Below, in pieces: positions 15,603 to 24,423 of a DNA stretch of 37,441 nt. The translations under genes and the position numbers were made by a program. The DNA is taken from the NCBI RefSeq assembly GCF_002086815.1, contig NZ_MVID01000040.1, positions 1-37,441 of the forward strand, written 5' to 3'. The notes under the pieces are model-generated. The model ran no database searches and had not been told where the DNA came from. It was given only the letters and a program-made list of their open reading frames with translations. Source of the stretch: Mycolicibacterium parafortuitum (GTDB lineage Bacteria; Actinomycetota; Actinomycetes; Mycobacteriales; Mycobacteriaceae). Position 1 is the first letter of the stretch. Every line of letters begins with the position of its first letter.

Positions 15603-16595
15603 GTGGACATCTACACCGACTGGCACCGTGACAGCACCACCCTGCGATGGGCCTCCACCACACCGGCCAACGCCGGCGCCGAGGTCGAGGTGTTCACCCG
15701 CCGCACCGGCACCCCGGGCGCCCCGCCGCTGGTCTGCGTGCACGGCTTCCCGACGTCGAGCGTCGACTACCACGGCCTCGCTCGTGAGCTGGCCGCCGAG
15801 TTCGACATCTACGTGCTGGACTTCCCCGGCTACGGGCTGTCGGGCAAACCGCCGCACCCGTACGTCTACTCGCTCTACGACGACGCCCGATTGCTCGTCC
15901 ACGCGATCACCGAGTTCTGGCAGCTGCGCGACTTCCGGATGATCACCCACGACCGCGGCAGCAGCGTCGGCATGATCGCGCTCGGCCTGCTCGACGACAT
16001 CGGGGTGGCGCCGCTGGACGTGTTCCTGACCAACGCGAACATCTTTCTGCCGCTGGCCAATCTGACAGCCTTCCAGGTCGCGCTGCTCGACGAGAACACC
16101 GGACGCGCCACCGCGGCGGCCACCACCCCGGAGATGCTCGCCGCGGGACTCGGCGCGACGACGTTCATGCCGCGCCGCACGCCACAGGATCCCGAGATCG
16201 CGGCATTGGCAAAGTGTTTCGCGCACGACGACGGCATTCAGGTGCTGCCCGACACGGTGAAGTACCTGCATGAGCGCGCCGCCGACGAAACCGGTTGGCT
16301 GCAGCGGCTTTCCACGATCGCGGTGGACACCACGATGATCTGGGGGCTGCACGACGGTGTCGCCCCGCTACGGGTCGCCAACCACGTGTGGCAGACCTAC
16401 GTCAAACCCAAGCCCGGCCGCAACCGGTACTGGGTGGTCCCCGGGGCCGATCACTACGTGCAGTGCGATGCGCCCGGCGAGATCGCCGAGATCATCCGGC
16501 GGACCGCCGCCGGTGGCGACCTCGCGCTGCAGACCCTCGGCGATCGGCCCGACGGCGCCGTGCTGGTGGACCGCTCAGACGGCGATGACCTGTGA
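15603..16595 (+). CDS. Alpha/beta hydrolase (haloalkane dehalogenase/epoxide hydrolase-like)
   Basis: A 330-residue alpha/beta-hydrolase. HGFP (47-50) is the oxyanion-hole motif of the dehalogenase/epoxide-hydrolase branch. The nucleophile elbow reads THDRGSSVG with Asp117 in the nucleophile position (compare HDWG in haloalkane dehalogenases). The acid is probably in WGLHDGVAP and the base is the His of PGADHYVQC near residue 284. An Asp nucleophile points to a dehalogenase, epoxide hydrolase or similar ester-intermediate enzyme rather than a serine esterase. The substrate is unknown. The GTG start has a -10 box 7 nt upstream. It overlaps the facing M4 peptidase gene by 21 nt. Confidence 0.87.
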   Translation: MDIYTDWHRDSTTLRWASTTPANAGAEVEVFTRRTGTPGAPPLVCVHGFPTSSVDYHGLARELAAEFDIYVLDFPGYGLSGKPPHPYVYSLYDDARLLVHAITEFWQLRDFRMITHDRGSSVGMIALGLLDDIGVAPLDVFLTNANIFLPLANLTAFQVALLDENTGRATAAATTPEMLAAGLGATTFMPRRTPQDPEIAALAKCFAHDDGIQVLPDTVKYLHERAADETGWLQRLSTIAVDTTMIWGLHDGVAPLRVANHVWQTYVKPKPGRNRYWVVPGADHYVQCDAPGEIAEIIRRTAAGGDLALQTLGDRPDGAVLVDRSDGDDL

Positions 16596-19250
16596 CGGTG
16601 CGGTGCCTTTGATCTCGACCGTGTCGAACGCGTTGGCGATCGCCTGCCGCTGGGCGAAGGTGAGCCCCTGGGCCAGCGCCGCGTCCAGCACGGCGGCCCG
16701 CCCGTCGACGAACATCGAGGTGGACGTCAGCCGCTCCAGCGAGTGGTAGAACACCCTGGCCCAGGTGTCGTCGGAGACGTCCGCGGTGGCCGGATCGGTC
16801 ATCATCAGATACGCCGCATGGCTGAAGATGGTGCTGTTGACGTGTTCGCCGCCGTCGTCGGCCATGCCCGTGTACCGGGTCGAGTACCGGTCGCGGTGCG
16901 GTCCGTAGGGCGTCATGATCGATTTCGGGTCCGCCAGGTTGCGGATGACGCCGTTGTCGGAATCCTCGGCGATCAGCCACCGCTCGCGTCCGGTCTTGTT
17001 CTCGATGAGCAGCCCGAAGATATCGGCGTAGGCCTCGTTGAGCGCGCCCGGTTCACCGGAGTCGAGCGCGACCTCGCCCTTGCCGACGATGTGGTTGATC
17101 ACCGCGTGCGCGTACTCGTGGGCGACGATGTCGAGGGCGGCCTGGAAGTAACCCTTGTCGCCGAACGCCATCTGGTTGATGGTCGGATCCCAGAACGCGT
17201 TGGCATAGCCCAGCGGTGAGGTGTCCGGCCGGTACTTGATGCTGATGATGACAGGCGCACCCGCGTTGTCGTAGGACTGCCTGCCGAGCACATTGAGGAA
17301 GTAGTCGTAGGCCAGCGCGGTGTTGGCATGGGCGGACACCGCGGCCCGGTCCCAGCCGAAGAAGCTGCGCTTGACGATGGTCCCGGGCAGGGTGGGCGCG
17401 CCGATCCCGAAGAAACCGTACTTCGTCTTGTACGTGGCGATCATGCGGTTGGAGTCGGCCATCTCGGTGGTGGTGAAGAACCAGATCCGCCGCGACTCGA
17501 CGGTGATGCTCCGGTTGTTTCCGAGCCAGTCCCGAGCGGTGGCGGTCACGGCGGCGGCCTGCGCGTTCGACACCGCGACGATGACCTCACCGGCCCGCTC
17601 GCCGTCGGCGTAGATCAGGAACGTCTTGCCCGACGGTGCCAGTTCCCCGGTGTCGGGAATATGGACCACCACCCGCCACGCGAGCGCGGGCGCGTCGTCG
17701 TCCTCGGCAACGGTGTAGATCACCAGAGTGTTGGTGAATTTGCTTGCGGCGATGAAGTTTTCGACGGCCTGCTGGTCGGCCGAACCGAGATAGGCCTGGC
17801 CGGCCACCAGACGGATCTCGGTGTCCTCGTCAATCGCCGCGTCGGGTGTGATGTCGAAGTCCTCGCCGAGGCCGCGGTAGTAGTTGAACACGCTGGTCAC
17901 CTCGCCGTCGGCGTTGGTCACCAGGATCACTTCGCTGCCGAGAACCGGTATGCCGCCGACGGTTTCGGAGAACCGGTAGAAGTGCTCGGCGGTGGCGCCG
18001 GAGCCCGCGGTGGTCGTGGTGACGACCGCGCGGTCGGCGAAACCCTCCGAGGCCCCGAGCGCCGATGCCAGCGCGTTGAGGACCGCGGCGGCGTCGTCGG
18101 CGTTGACGACGATCTCGTCGGTGATGTGGCCGTCGAGGACCTTGCCGCCGCTGCTGCCGCTGCCGGTGGTGACCACCACGGTCGGGGCGGCGTGCGCGCC
18201 GTCGGATGCCGCCGGGATGGTGATGGTCACCTCGGTGGGCCCGGTGATGCCGAGCAGGCCGGCCAGACCGTGCACGCGGAACGGGTTGCCGACGGTGTCG
18301 TCGACGCGGATCGTGAACGTGTCGGCCCGACCCGCCGCCGCCGCACCCGGGGTGTAGGTGAACCCGCCGTCGGCGTCGACGCGCACCCGGCCATACGCCG
18401 CCGCGCTGGTGACGACGTAGGTCAGCGTGGTGTCGTCGTAGTCCACCGCGTTGAGGTTGCCGGTGATCACGCCGTTCGGATCGGCCCCGGCGATCTCGAC
18501 GCTGGCGACCGGTCTCTGGTTGTTCCAGGTGTACTGGTGCTGGCGCACGGCGAGCCAGAGGCCCTGGAGCAACGTGGACACCGGCGTCGCGGGCGTCGGC
18601 ACATCTCCACTGAGGGGACGCACACCGGCCCAGGTCAGGATGTCGGTGACGATCGCCTCCGCGGTCACCGGACGGGCGCTGACCAGGTCGCGCACGGTGG
18701 GCTGCGGATCGGGCTTCGCGGCCGCGGGAGTTGATGCCGCGGCCGTTGACACCGCGGCGGCGACGGACACCTTCTCGGTGTCGACATCGGCGGCAGGTGA
18801 ACCCGTGTCGGAACCGGGGTCGGTATCGGTGACGGAGTCGGGGTCGGCGTCCGCTTTCGCCCGCGGCTTCCTGGACTGCGGCGCCTTGGCGTCGTCCGCC
18901 TCGGCCTCGGCAACCTCGGTGGCCTCGTCTGCCTCAACCGCCTCGGCGTCGGCATCCTGGTCGTCGTCTTCGGCGGCGTGTTTGCCCGACGGTTTGGCCG
19001 ACGCCCGGGTGTCCTCGTCGTCGGAGGTCCGTTCCGGCGTCGACGATGCGGTGTCAGAGCTGTCAGAGGTGTCGGTCGATGCCGACGAATCAGCGTTTGC
19101 GCTGGTACTGGCACTCGTGCTGTCGGCCGGGCTCGCGACGGCAACGCCCTGGCCGACCACCATGCCCATGCCGATCCCGGCCAGCACCAGGCCGGAGTAC
19201 AGGCCGAGCCGCGGAGCGTCCGGTGTGCGCGAATCGGAACACGAGCTCAC
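16575..19250 (-). CDS. Large secreted M4 (thermolysin-family) metallopeptidase with VCBS/cadherin-like repeat
   Basis: An 891-residue exported protease. In order: a signal/anchor segment near residues 14-42 (LGLYSGLVLAGIGMGMVVG); a low-complexity Ser/Thr/Asp/Glu/Ala-rich stretch to about 165; a conserved mycobacterial linker; a VCBS/cadherin-like repeat (GVITGNLNAVDYDDTTLTYV); an FTP/PepSY-type propeptide; then the peptidase. Zinc motif HEYAH is near residue 709, with the third ligand Glu in GALNEAYADIFG and the catalytic His in GEHVNSTIFSHA, so the active site looks intact. The start is probably GTG 19250 with GGGGG upstream; a TTG at 19262 is also in frame. The acidic stretch probably spans the cell wall. 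Confidence 0.86.
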   Translation of the reverse strand: MSSCSDSRTPDAPRLGLYSGLVLAGIGMGMVVGQGVAVASPADSTSASTSANADSSASTDTSDSSDTASSTPERTSDDEDTRASAKPSGKHAAEDDDQDADAEAVEADEATEVAEAEADDAKAPQSRKPRAKADADPDSVTDTDPGSDTGSPAADVDTEKVSVAAAVSTAAASTPAAAKPDPQPTVRDLVSARPVTAEAIVTDILTWAGVRPLSGDVPTPATPVSTLLQGLWLAVRQHQYTWNNQRPVASVEIAGADPNGVITGNLNAVDYDDTTLTYVVTSAAAYGRVRVDADGGFTYTPGAAAAGRADTFTIRVDDTVGNPFRVHGLAGLLGITGPTEVTITIPAASDGAHAAPTVVVTTGSGSSGGKVLDGHITDEIVVNADDAAAVLNALASALGASEGFADRAVVTTTTAGSGATAEHFYRFSETVGGIPVLGSEVILVTNADGEVTSVFNYYRGLGEDFDITPDAAIDEDTEIRLVAGQAYLGSADQQAVENFIAASKFTNTLVIYTVAEDDDAPALAWRVVVHIPDTGELAPSGKTFLIYADGERAGEVIVAVSNAQAAAVTATARDWLGNNRSITVESRRIWFFTTTEMADSNRMIATYKTKYGFFGIGAPTLPGTIVKRSFFGWDRAAVSAHANTALAYDYFLNVLGRQSYDNAGAPVIISIKYRPDTSPLGYANAFWDPTINQMAFGDKGYFQAALDIVAHEYAHAVINHIVGKGEVALDSGEPGALNEAYADIFGLLIENKTGRERWLIAEDSDNGVIRNLADPKSIMTPYGPHRDRYSTRYTGMADDGGEHVNSTIFSHAAYLMMTDPATADVSDDTWARVFYHSLERLTSTSMFVDGRAAVLDAALAQGLTFAQRQAIANAFDTVEIKGTAPSQVIAV

Positions 19251-19336
19251 AATGACCCCCAACGTCGGCTACTGGGGAAGAACCTACCACCTCTCAGCAA
19301 ACTTTCAGCCGATTCGCCGACACCGGAAAACGGGCG

Positions 19337-20221
19337 CTAGTCGATCCGCTTGTTCCAGACGACGACGTACACCACCATCGCCGCGACGAGGCCGAGGATG
19401 ACCCACATGACCAGCAGGATGTCGATCCAGGCGCCCGGCGGCGGGGCCCCGGGGAGAATGTTGCGCAGCGGGACGATCGCGAAGAGCATCGCCGCATACC
19501 AGGTCAGGAACGGCATCTGGAACTCCTTCTTCCCGCGGTACACCTTCAGCGATGTGTACAGCGCCAGCGTCGGCAGCAGGATGAGCACCAGGCAGATGCC
19601 GATGTCGAACGCCAGTGGACCGAGGGCTCGCCGGAACGTGAGCTGGACGGCCTCGTCCCCTTCGTGCGAATAGGACTGCGGCGACGGCGGAACACTCTCG
19701 CTGGAGATGTCCCAGCCCTGGATCGCCGCCTCGATCTCGACGCGCGCCGGCTCGAACTCCCTCTCGTCCCCCTCCCCGACCAGGACGTCGGCGCTGATCG
19801 GATCGGTGGTGTAGGAGTCCAGTGGCCAGGTGGTCGGATCCCCGCTGACGTCGATGGTCGTGGACACCTCAGCCGGCGATGCCCCGGCTGGAAAATTCAT
19901 GTCCCCCAGCGTGTTCCATGGGTAGAGCCGGACCGATAGGTCGGTGTTGAGGACGTCGAGGCGTTGGTCGGTCAGCCCGTCCTCGGGGATGACGAGGACC
20001 TTCGCGTCGACCTTGTTGTCCAGCGTCTTGATGCCGGTGATCGTGACCAGCACGACCGTCTCGGAACCGTCGCCGAAGTCCGGACTGTCCAGCTCACGTG
20101 CCGAACCCGACAACGACCAGTAGGCGAAAACAGCTCCCGCATACAGGAGCACGACCACGAGAGCGAAAACGACGATCCTGCCGGTACCGCGCTTGACCGG
20201 ACCCGTTGCAAGCTGTGACAT
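19337..20221 (-). CDS. DUF4436 family membrane protein
   Basis: A 294-residue membrane protein. One N-terminal membrane segment (IVVFALVVVLLYAGAVFAYW, about 15-35) is followed by an extracytoplasmic domain of about 150 residues and three C-terminal hydrophobic segments (LAFDIGICLVLILLPTLAL, a central one, and the last ending VVYVVVWNK). This layout and sequence match the DUF4436 family, which is widespread in mycobacteria and of unknown function. It starts at ATG 20221 and is divergent from the PhoD-like gene. Confidence 0.84.
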   Translation of the reverse strand: MSQLATGPVKRGTGRIVVFALVVVLLYAGAVFAYWSLSGSARELDSPDFGDGSETVVLVTITGIKTLDNKVDAKVLVIPEDGLTDQRLDVLNTDLSVRLYPWNTLGDMNFPAGASPAEVSTTIDVSGDPTTWPLDSYTTDPISADVLVGEGDEREFEPARVEIEAAIQGWDISSESVPPSPQSYSHEGDEAVQLTFRRALGPLAFDIGICLVLILLPTLALYTSLKVYRGKKEFQMPFLTWYAAMLFAIVPLRNILPGAPPPGAWIDILLVMWVILGLVAAMVVYVVVWNKRID

Positions 20222-20320
20222 TCGCGAAGTATTACGAACGCGTCAGTTTTAGAGAGCAGTTTCAGCAAATAAGTGGCAGGCGGTAGCGGCGATCCGCGAA
20301 ACGGCCGGCTCCGCAGACTC

Positions 20321-20326
20321 TAGGCT
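20321..20326 (+). promoter_or_regulatory. -10 box (TAGGCT) of the PhoD-like gene
   Basis: TAGGCT fits TANNNT and is 6 nt before GTG 20333, which would place the first transcribed base exactly on the start codon. Confidence 0.5.
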
Positions 20327-20332
20327 GGGTCG

Positions 20333-21955
20333 GTGACTCTGCTTCTCGGCCCTGTGCTGCGCCACGTCGGCGAGACGACCGCCAACGTGTGGGTGCAGAC
20401 GGACGCGCCCGCGCTCGTCGAAGTCCTGGGCAGTTCGGCGCGAACGTTCGAGGTGCAGGGCTGCCACTACGCGCTGGTCCATGTCGAGAACCTGACACCG
20501 GACTCGATCGTCGAGTACCAGGTGCACATCGACGGCGCGAAGGTCTGGCCCGAACCGGACTCGGAGTTCCCGCCGAGTGTGATCCGCACCCGCGGACCCA
20601 GGTCGGCCGACCGGCTCAAGGTGGTGTTCGGCTCCTGCCGCTACCCGAGAACCGACGTCCCGAAGCTCGACAAGAAGCTCGGCCTGGACGCCCTGGACTG
20701 CTACGCGGCCCGCCTGACGACACTGCCGGTCGAGGAGTGGCCGGATGCGCTGCTGCTGCTCGGCGACCAGGTCTACGCCGACGAACTCACTCCCGAGGCG
20801 CGCCGCAACCTGGCCGGGCGCCGCAAGACCAAGAGCCGCCCACCCGACGAGGTGGTCTCGTTCGGCGAATACGAATCCCTGTACCGGCACACCTGGGGTG
20901 ATCCCGAGATCCGCTGGATCCTGTCGACGCTGCCGACCGCGATGATCTTCGATGACCACGACATCCGCGACGACTGGAACACCTCCGCCGCGTGGCGTGC
21001 CGAGGTGAACAAGAACTCGTGGTGGCGGGACCGGATCCACGCCGGACTCGGCTCCTACTGGGTCTATCAGCATCTCGGCAACCTGAGCCCGCAACAACTC
21101 GCCGACGACGAGGACTACCAACGGGTGCTGGCCACCGACGGGGACTGCTGGCCGCACCTGGTCGACCTGGCCGACCGCGCCGACTACGAGGTCGACGGCG
21201 ACAAGGGGCTGCGGTTCAGCTTCCGCTGGGACGTCGGCTGCAGCCGCCTGATCATGGTGGACTCCCGCAATGCCCGCATCCTCGACAACGGTGACCGGAA
21301 GATGCTGGGCGACAGGGAGTTCCGCTGGCTGGAGGAACAGGTCGACGACAGTCTCGACACGGTCGACCACCTGCTGATCGGCTCCTCGCTGCCGTGGCTG
21401 CTGCCCCCGGCCCTCGGCGACCTGCAGACCATCAACGAGTTCGCCGCCGACCACCCCGGGCTGCGCGGCGTGGTGGCCGAAAAGGTGCGCCAGACCGCCG
21501 ATCTGGAGCACTGGCCGGCGTTCCTGAAATCGTTCCTGCGGCTGTCCGAACTGATCGAGTCGGCGGCAAACCGCTCCTCGGCAGGCCCGGCCACGGTGTC
21601 GGTGCTCTCCGGCGACGTCCACCACAGCTATGCGGCCCGCGCCGACTTCTCCACCAGTCCGTACACCCGGGTGCATCAGTTGGTGTGCTCACCGGTGCAC
21701 AACTACGTCCCGGCTCCGCTGAAGCCGGTGTTCAAGCTCGTCTGGTCGCCCCGGCTGGGCCGTATCACGCGCCGCTGGGCGCGCCGTTGCGGATCTCCGG
21801 CGCTGCCGATGTCGTGGCGCAACCTCAGCGGTCCGGTGTTCGGCAACACCATCGCCAGCTTCAACGCCCACAACCGGATCGCGGAGGTCGTGTTCGAACA
21901 GCCCGCCGACGACGGCACGTTGCATCCGGTCTCCACGGTGTCGCTGACCGATTAG
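20333..21955 (+). CDS. PhoD-like alkaline phosphatase D family metallophosphatase
   Basis: A 540-residue protein. A short fibronectin-like N-terminal domain (ETTANVWVQT...IVEYQVHIDG) leads into a PhoD-type catalytic domain with VVFGSCRYPR, LLLGDQVYADE, MIFDDHDIRDDW and the C-terminal VLSGDVHHSYAA. The Asp and His clusters of the metal site are present. No signal peptide is visible from the GTG start, so the protein is probably cytosolic, unlike the classical secreted PhoD. It is divergent from the DUF4436 gene and shares TTAG with the stop of the facing POT transporter gene. Confidence 0.9.
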   Translation: MTLLLGPVLRHVGETTANVWVQTDAPALVEVLGSSARTFEVQGCHYALVHVENLTPDSIVEYQVHIDGAKVWPEPDSEFPPSVIRTRGPRSADRLKVVFGSCRYPRTDVPKLDKKLGLDALDCYAARLTTLPVEEWPDALLLLGDQVYADELTPEARRNLAGRRKTKSRPPDEVVSFGEYESLYRHTWGDPEIRWILSTLPTAMIFDDHDIRDDWNTSAAWRAEVNKNSWWRDRIHAGLGSYWVYQHLGNLSPQQLADDEDYQRVLATDGDCWPHLVDLADRADYEVDGDKGLRFSFRWDVGCSRLIMVDSRNARILDNGDRKMLGDREFRWLEEQVDDSLDTVDHLLIGSSLPWLLPPALGDLQTINEFAADHPGLRGVVAEKVRQTADLEHWPAFLKSFLRLSELIESAANRSSAGPATVSVLSGDVHHSYAARADFSTSPYTRVHQLVCSPVHNYVPAPLKPVFKLVWSPRLGRITRRWARRCGSPALPMSWRNLSGPVFGNTIASFNAHNRIAEVVFEQPADDGTLHPVSTVSLTD

Positions 21956-23400
21956 TGCACGCCCTCCATCTGCCTGCTGATCCACGGCGCGATCGCGAAC
22001 ACGACGACACCCGCGGCCACCGCGACACCGCCCAGGACACCGAAATACAGTGCCTCGCTGTCGGTGTCGTAGTAGCCAGCGAGCACGCCGGACATGGACG
22101 TGCCCAGGCCGACGGAGAAGAAGTACAGCGCCATCATCTGCGCGCGGAACGCGTCGGGGGCCAGCTTCGTGGTGACCGACAACCCGATCGGGGACAGCAG
22201 TAGTTCGGAGACCGCGAACACCCCGAGGATCAGAAGCACCGCCAGCGCGGGCACCGCGTCGACCCCGGCGAGCGGCACGAAGCACAGGAATGCCAGGCCC
22301 ATGCCGATCACGCCGTAGGCGAACTTGCGAGGTGTGGTGGGAGCGCTGTTTCCCCACTGAGTCCACAACAGTGCGAAAACCGGTGAGAGCGCGATGATCC
22401 AGATCGGCTCGATCGAGCCGATCCAGTTCGACGGCGCCGTCCAGCCGAAGATCGACCAGTTCATCCGCTCGTCGGAGTACACCGCGAGGACGGTGAAGAT
22501 CTGCTGGAACAACGACCAGAACACCGCGTTGGCCACGAACAGCGGGATGAACGCGCGTAGTCGGACCCGCTCGGTGTCGGTGACCTTCGGGCTGCGCAGC
22601 ATCACCGCGAAATACGCGACCGACGCGACGACGATCACCCCGGTGGTGACCTGCGACAGGTTCGCCAGCGTCACCGCCTTCAGCGCGACGGCCGCCCCGA
22701 TGACCACGGCAACGGCCACCAGGACGCCGATCGCTTTACCGACAGCGCTGCGCGGCAACGGATTCGGCACGTCGCGGCCGTGCTCACCGAGGTTGCGCCG
22801 GAACACCACGTACTGGATCAGGCCGAGCGCCATCCCGATCGCGGCGGCACCGAAGCCGAAGTGGAACCCGATGCGGGTCTGCAGTACCCCGGTGATGAGC
22901 GGCCCGATGAACGCCCCGAGGTTGATGCCGAGGTAGAACAGCGTGAAGCCGCCGTCGCAGCGCGGGTCGCCCTTCGCGTACAGCGTGCCCAGCAGCGAGG
23001 ACGCGTTGGCCTTCAGCGCGCCTGAACCCAGCGCGACGAACACCAGTCCGATCCCGACGCCGGCCAGGCCGGGCAGTACGGCCAGCGCGATGTGACCGAG
23101 CATCACGATCACCCCGCCGTAGAACACGGTGCGTTCCATGCCGAGGACCCGGTCGGCGATCCACCCGCCCAGGACCGTCGACAGGTACACCAAGCCGCCG
23201 TAGGCGCCGACGATGCCCGTCGCGGTGCTCTGCGGCAGCCCGAGGCCGCCGTCGGTCACCGAGTAGTAGAGGTAGTAGCCGAGGATGGTGAGCATCCCGT
23301 AGAAGGAGAACCGCTCCCACAGCTCGACTCCGAACAGGTTCGTCAGCCCGATCGGGTGCCCGAACAGCGTCCGGGTGGTGTCTCGCTCAGATATGGCCAT
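21952..23400 (-). CDS. POT/PTR family proton-dependent oligopeptide transporter
   Basis: A 482-residue major-facilitator protein. ELWERFSFYG at residues 26-35 is the diagnostic E-x2-ERFSYYG proton/peptide motif of POT transporters. It is followed by YGGLVYLSTVLGGWIADR and the second signature region LFYLGINLGAFIGPLITG. About 12-14 hydrophobic segments are visible. It would import di- and tripeptides by proton symport. The ATG at 23400 is preferred, with GGGTGA upstream; an in-frame start at 23415 would add only MQGDS. Confidence 0.92.
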   Translation of the reverse strand: MAISERDTTRTLFGHPIGLTNLFGVELWERFSFYGMLTILGYYLYYSVTDGGLGLPQSTATGIVGAYGGLVYLSTVLGGWIADRVLGMERTVFYGGVIVMLGHIALAVLPGLAGVGIGLVFVALGSGALKANASSLLGTLYAKGDPRCDGGFTLFYLGINLGAFIGPLITGVLQTRIGFHFGFGAAAIGMALGLIQYVVFRRNLGEHGRDVPNPLPRSAVGKAIGVLVAVAVVIGAAVALKAVTLANLSQVTTGVIVVASVAYFAVMLRSPKVTDTERVRLRAFIPLFVANAVFWSLFQQIFTVLAVYSDERMNWSIFGWTAPSNWIGSIEPIWIIALSPVFALLWTQWGNSAPTTPRKFAYGVIGMGLAFLCFVPLAGVDAVPALAVLLILGVFAVSELLLSPIGLSVTTKLAPDAFRAQMMALYFFSVGLGTSMSGVLAGYYDTDSEALYFGVLGGVAVAAGVVVFAIAPWISRQMEGVH

Positions 23401-23458
23401 GGAGTCACCCTGCACCCCCGGCGGCGCTCTCAGCCAGTCCCAAGGTTCGGCGCTGGGG

Positions 23459-24370
23459 CTACTCCCCGACCGCCTGGATCCGCCCGCCCGGGTAGGGCAG
23501 GTCGATGCCGTGCGTGTCGTAGGCCCGCAGGATCGCGCGGCGCAGCTTGCGCTGCACCGCCCACTGGGCGTTGGGGCGGACCTTCACCGTCATGCGCAAC
23601 TTGATCAGGTCCGGAGAGAACTCCTGCACCCCCAGCATCTGCGGTTCGCCGAGCACCTTGGCCGCCAACGCGGGATCCGCGACGGCCTCTTCGGCGGCCT
23701 GCACCGCGACCTGTTCGGCACGGTCGACATCGGCGGTCAGCGCGACCGGCACCTCGATGCGCGCGACGGCGTACTCCTGGCTCATGTTGCCGACGCGTGC
23801 GATCTCGCCGTTGCGGACGTACCAGAGGGTGCCGTCGATGTCGCGGACGGTGGTGATCCGCAGGCCGACGCTCTCCACCTCGCCCACCGCCTCGCCGAGG
23901 TCGACGGTGTCACCGACCCCGTACTGGTCCTCCAGCAGCATGAACACCCCGGTGACGAAATCGCGCACCAGGTTCTGCGCCCCGAAGCCGATGGCGAGGC
24001 CGACCACGCCTGCCGACGCGATGAACGGGGCGATATTGACGCCCACCACGTTGAGCACGGCGAGCACCACCCACACCAGCAGCACGATCGACACCGTCGA
24101 CTTCAGCACCGAGCCGATCGTCTGGGCCCGCTGCTGCCTGCGTGCGATCACCTGATCGCTGGTCGCCGACGACGGCACCCGGTCGCGCAGCCTGCGCACC
24201 AGCGGCGGAGTGCGGCGCTCACGGGTGGTGGTGGCGCGGTCGATCATGCGGTGCACGACGTAGCGGACGACCAGCGCTACCGCGATGTAGACGGCGATCC
24301 TGATCGGGACCTCGATGAGCCAGTGGCGGCTGGTGTCTGTCCATTCGAAAGCCAACAAGGAGACATCCAT
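23459..24370 (-). CDS. MscS-family mechanosensitive ion channel
   Basis: A 303-residue small-conductance channel. Hydrophobic segments are near residues 17-35 and 85-110. The pore-lining helix and beta domain are clear in IASAGVVGLAIGFGAQNLVRDFVTGVFMLLEDQYGVGDTV, here seen in parts: FGAQNLVRDF and GVGDTVDLGEAVGEVESVG. It opens under membrane tension to release solutes. The start ATG 24370 has TATGGT 8 nt upstream; the open frame to 24481 runs into the coding region of the opposite gene. The divergent promoter is shared with the proteasome-like gene. Confidence 0.91.
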   Translation of the reverse strand: MDVSLLAFEWTDTSRHWLIEVPIRIAVYIAVALVVRYVVHRMIDRATTTRERRTPPLVRRLRDRVPSSATSDQVIARRQQRAQTIGSVLKSTVSIVLLVWVVLAVLNVVGVNIAPFIASAGVVGLAIGFGAQNLVRDFVTGVFMLLEDQYGVGDTVDLGEAVGEVESVGLRITTVRDIDGTLWYVRNGEIARVGNMSQEYAVARIEVPVALTADVDRAEQVAVQAAEEAVADPALAAKVLGEPQMLGVQEFSPDLIKLRMTVKVRPNAQWAVQRKLRRAILRAYDTHGIDLPYPGGRIQAVGE

Positions 24371-24378
24371 GTGTTCCC

Positions 24379-24388
24379 ACCATACGGT
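24379..24388. promoter_or_regulatory. Overlapping divergent -10 boxes between MscS and proteasome-like genes
   Basis: ACCATACGGT contains TATGGT on the minus strand (24379-24384), 8 nt before the MscS ATG, and TACGGT on the plus strand (24383-24388), 35 nt before the proteasome-like GTG. The two boxes share two bases, so RNA polymerase can probably serve only one direction at a time. Confidence 0.4.
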
Positions 24389-24423
24389 TTCAGCGGCACT
24401 CGACAGGGTGGGAGGATGGCCCG

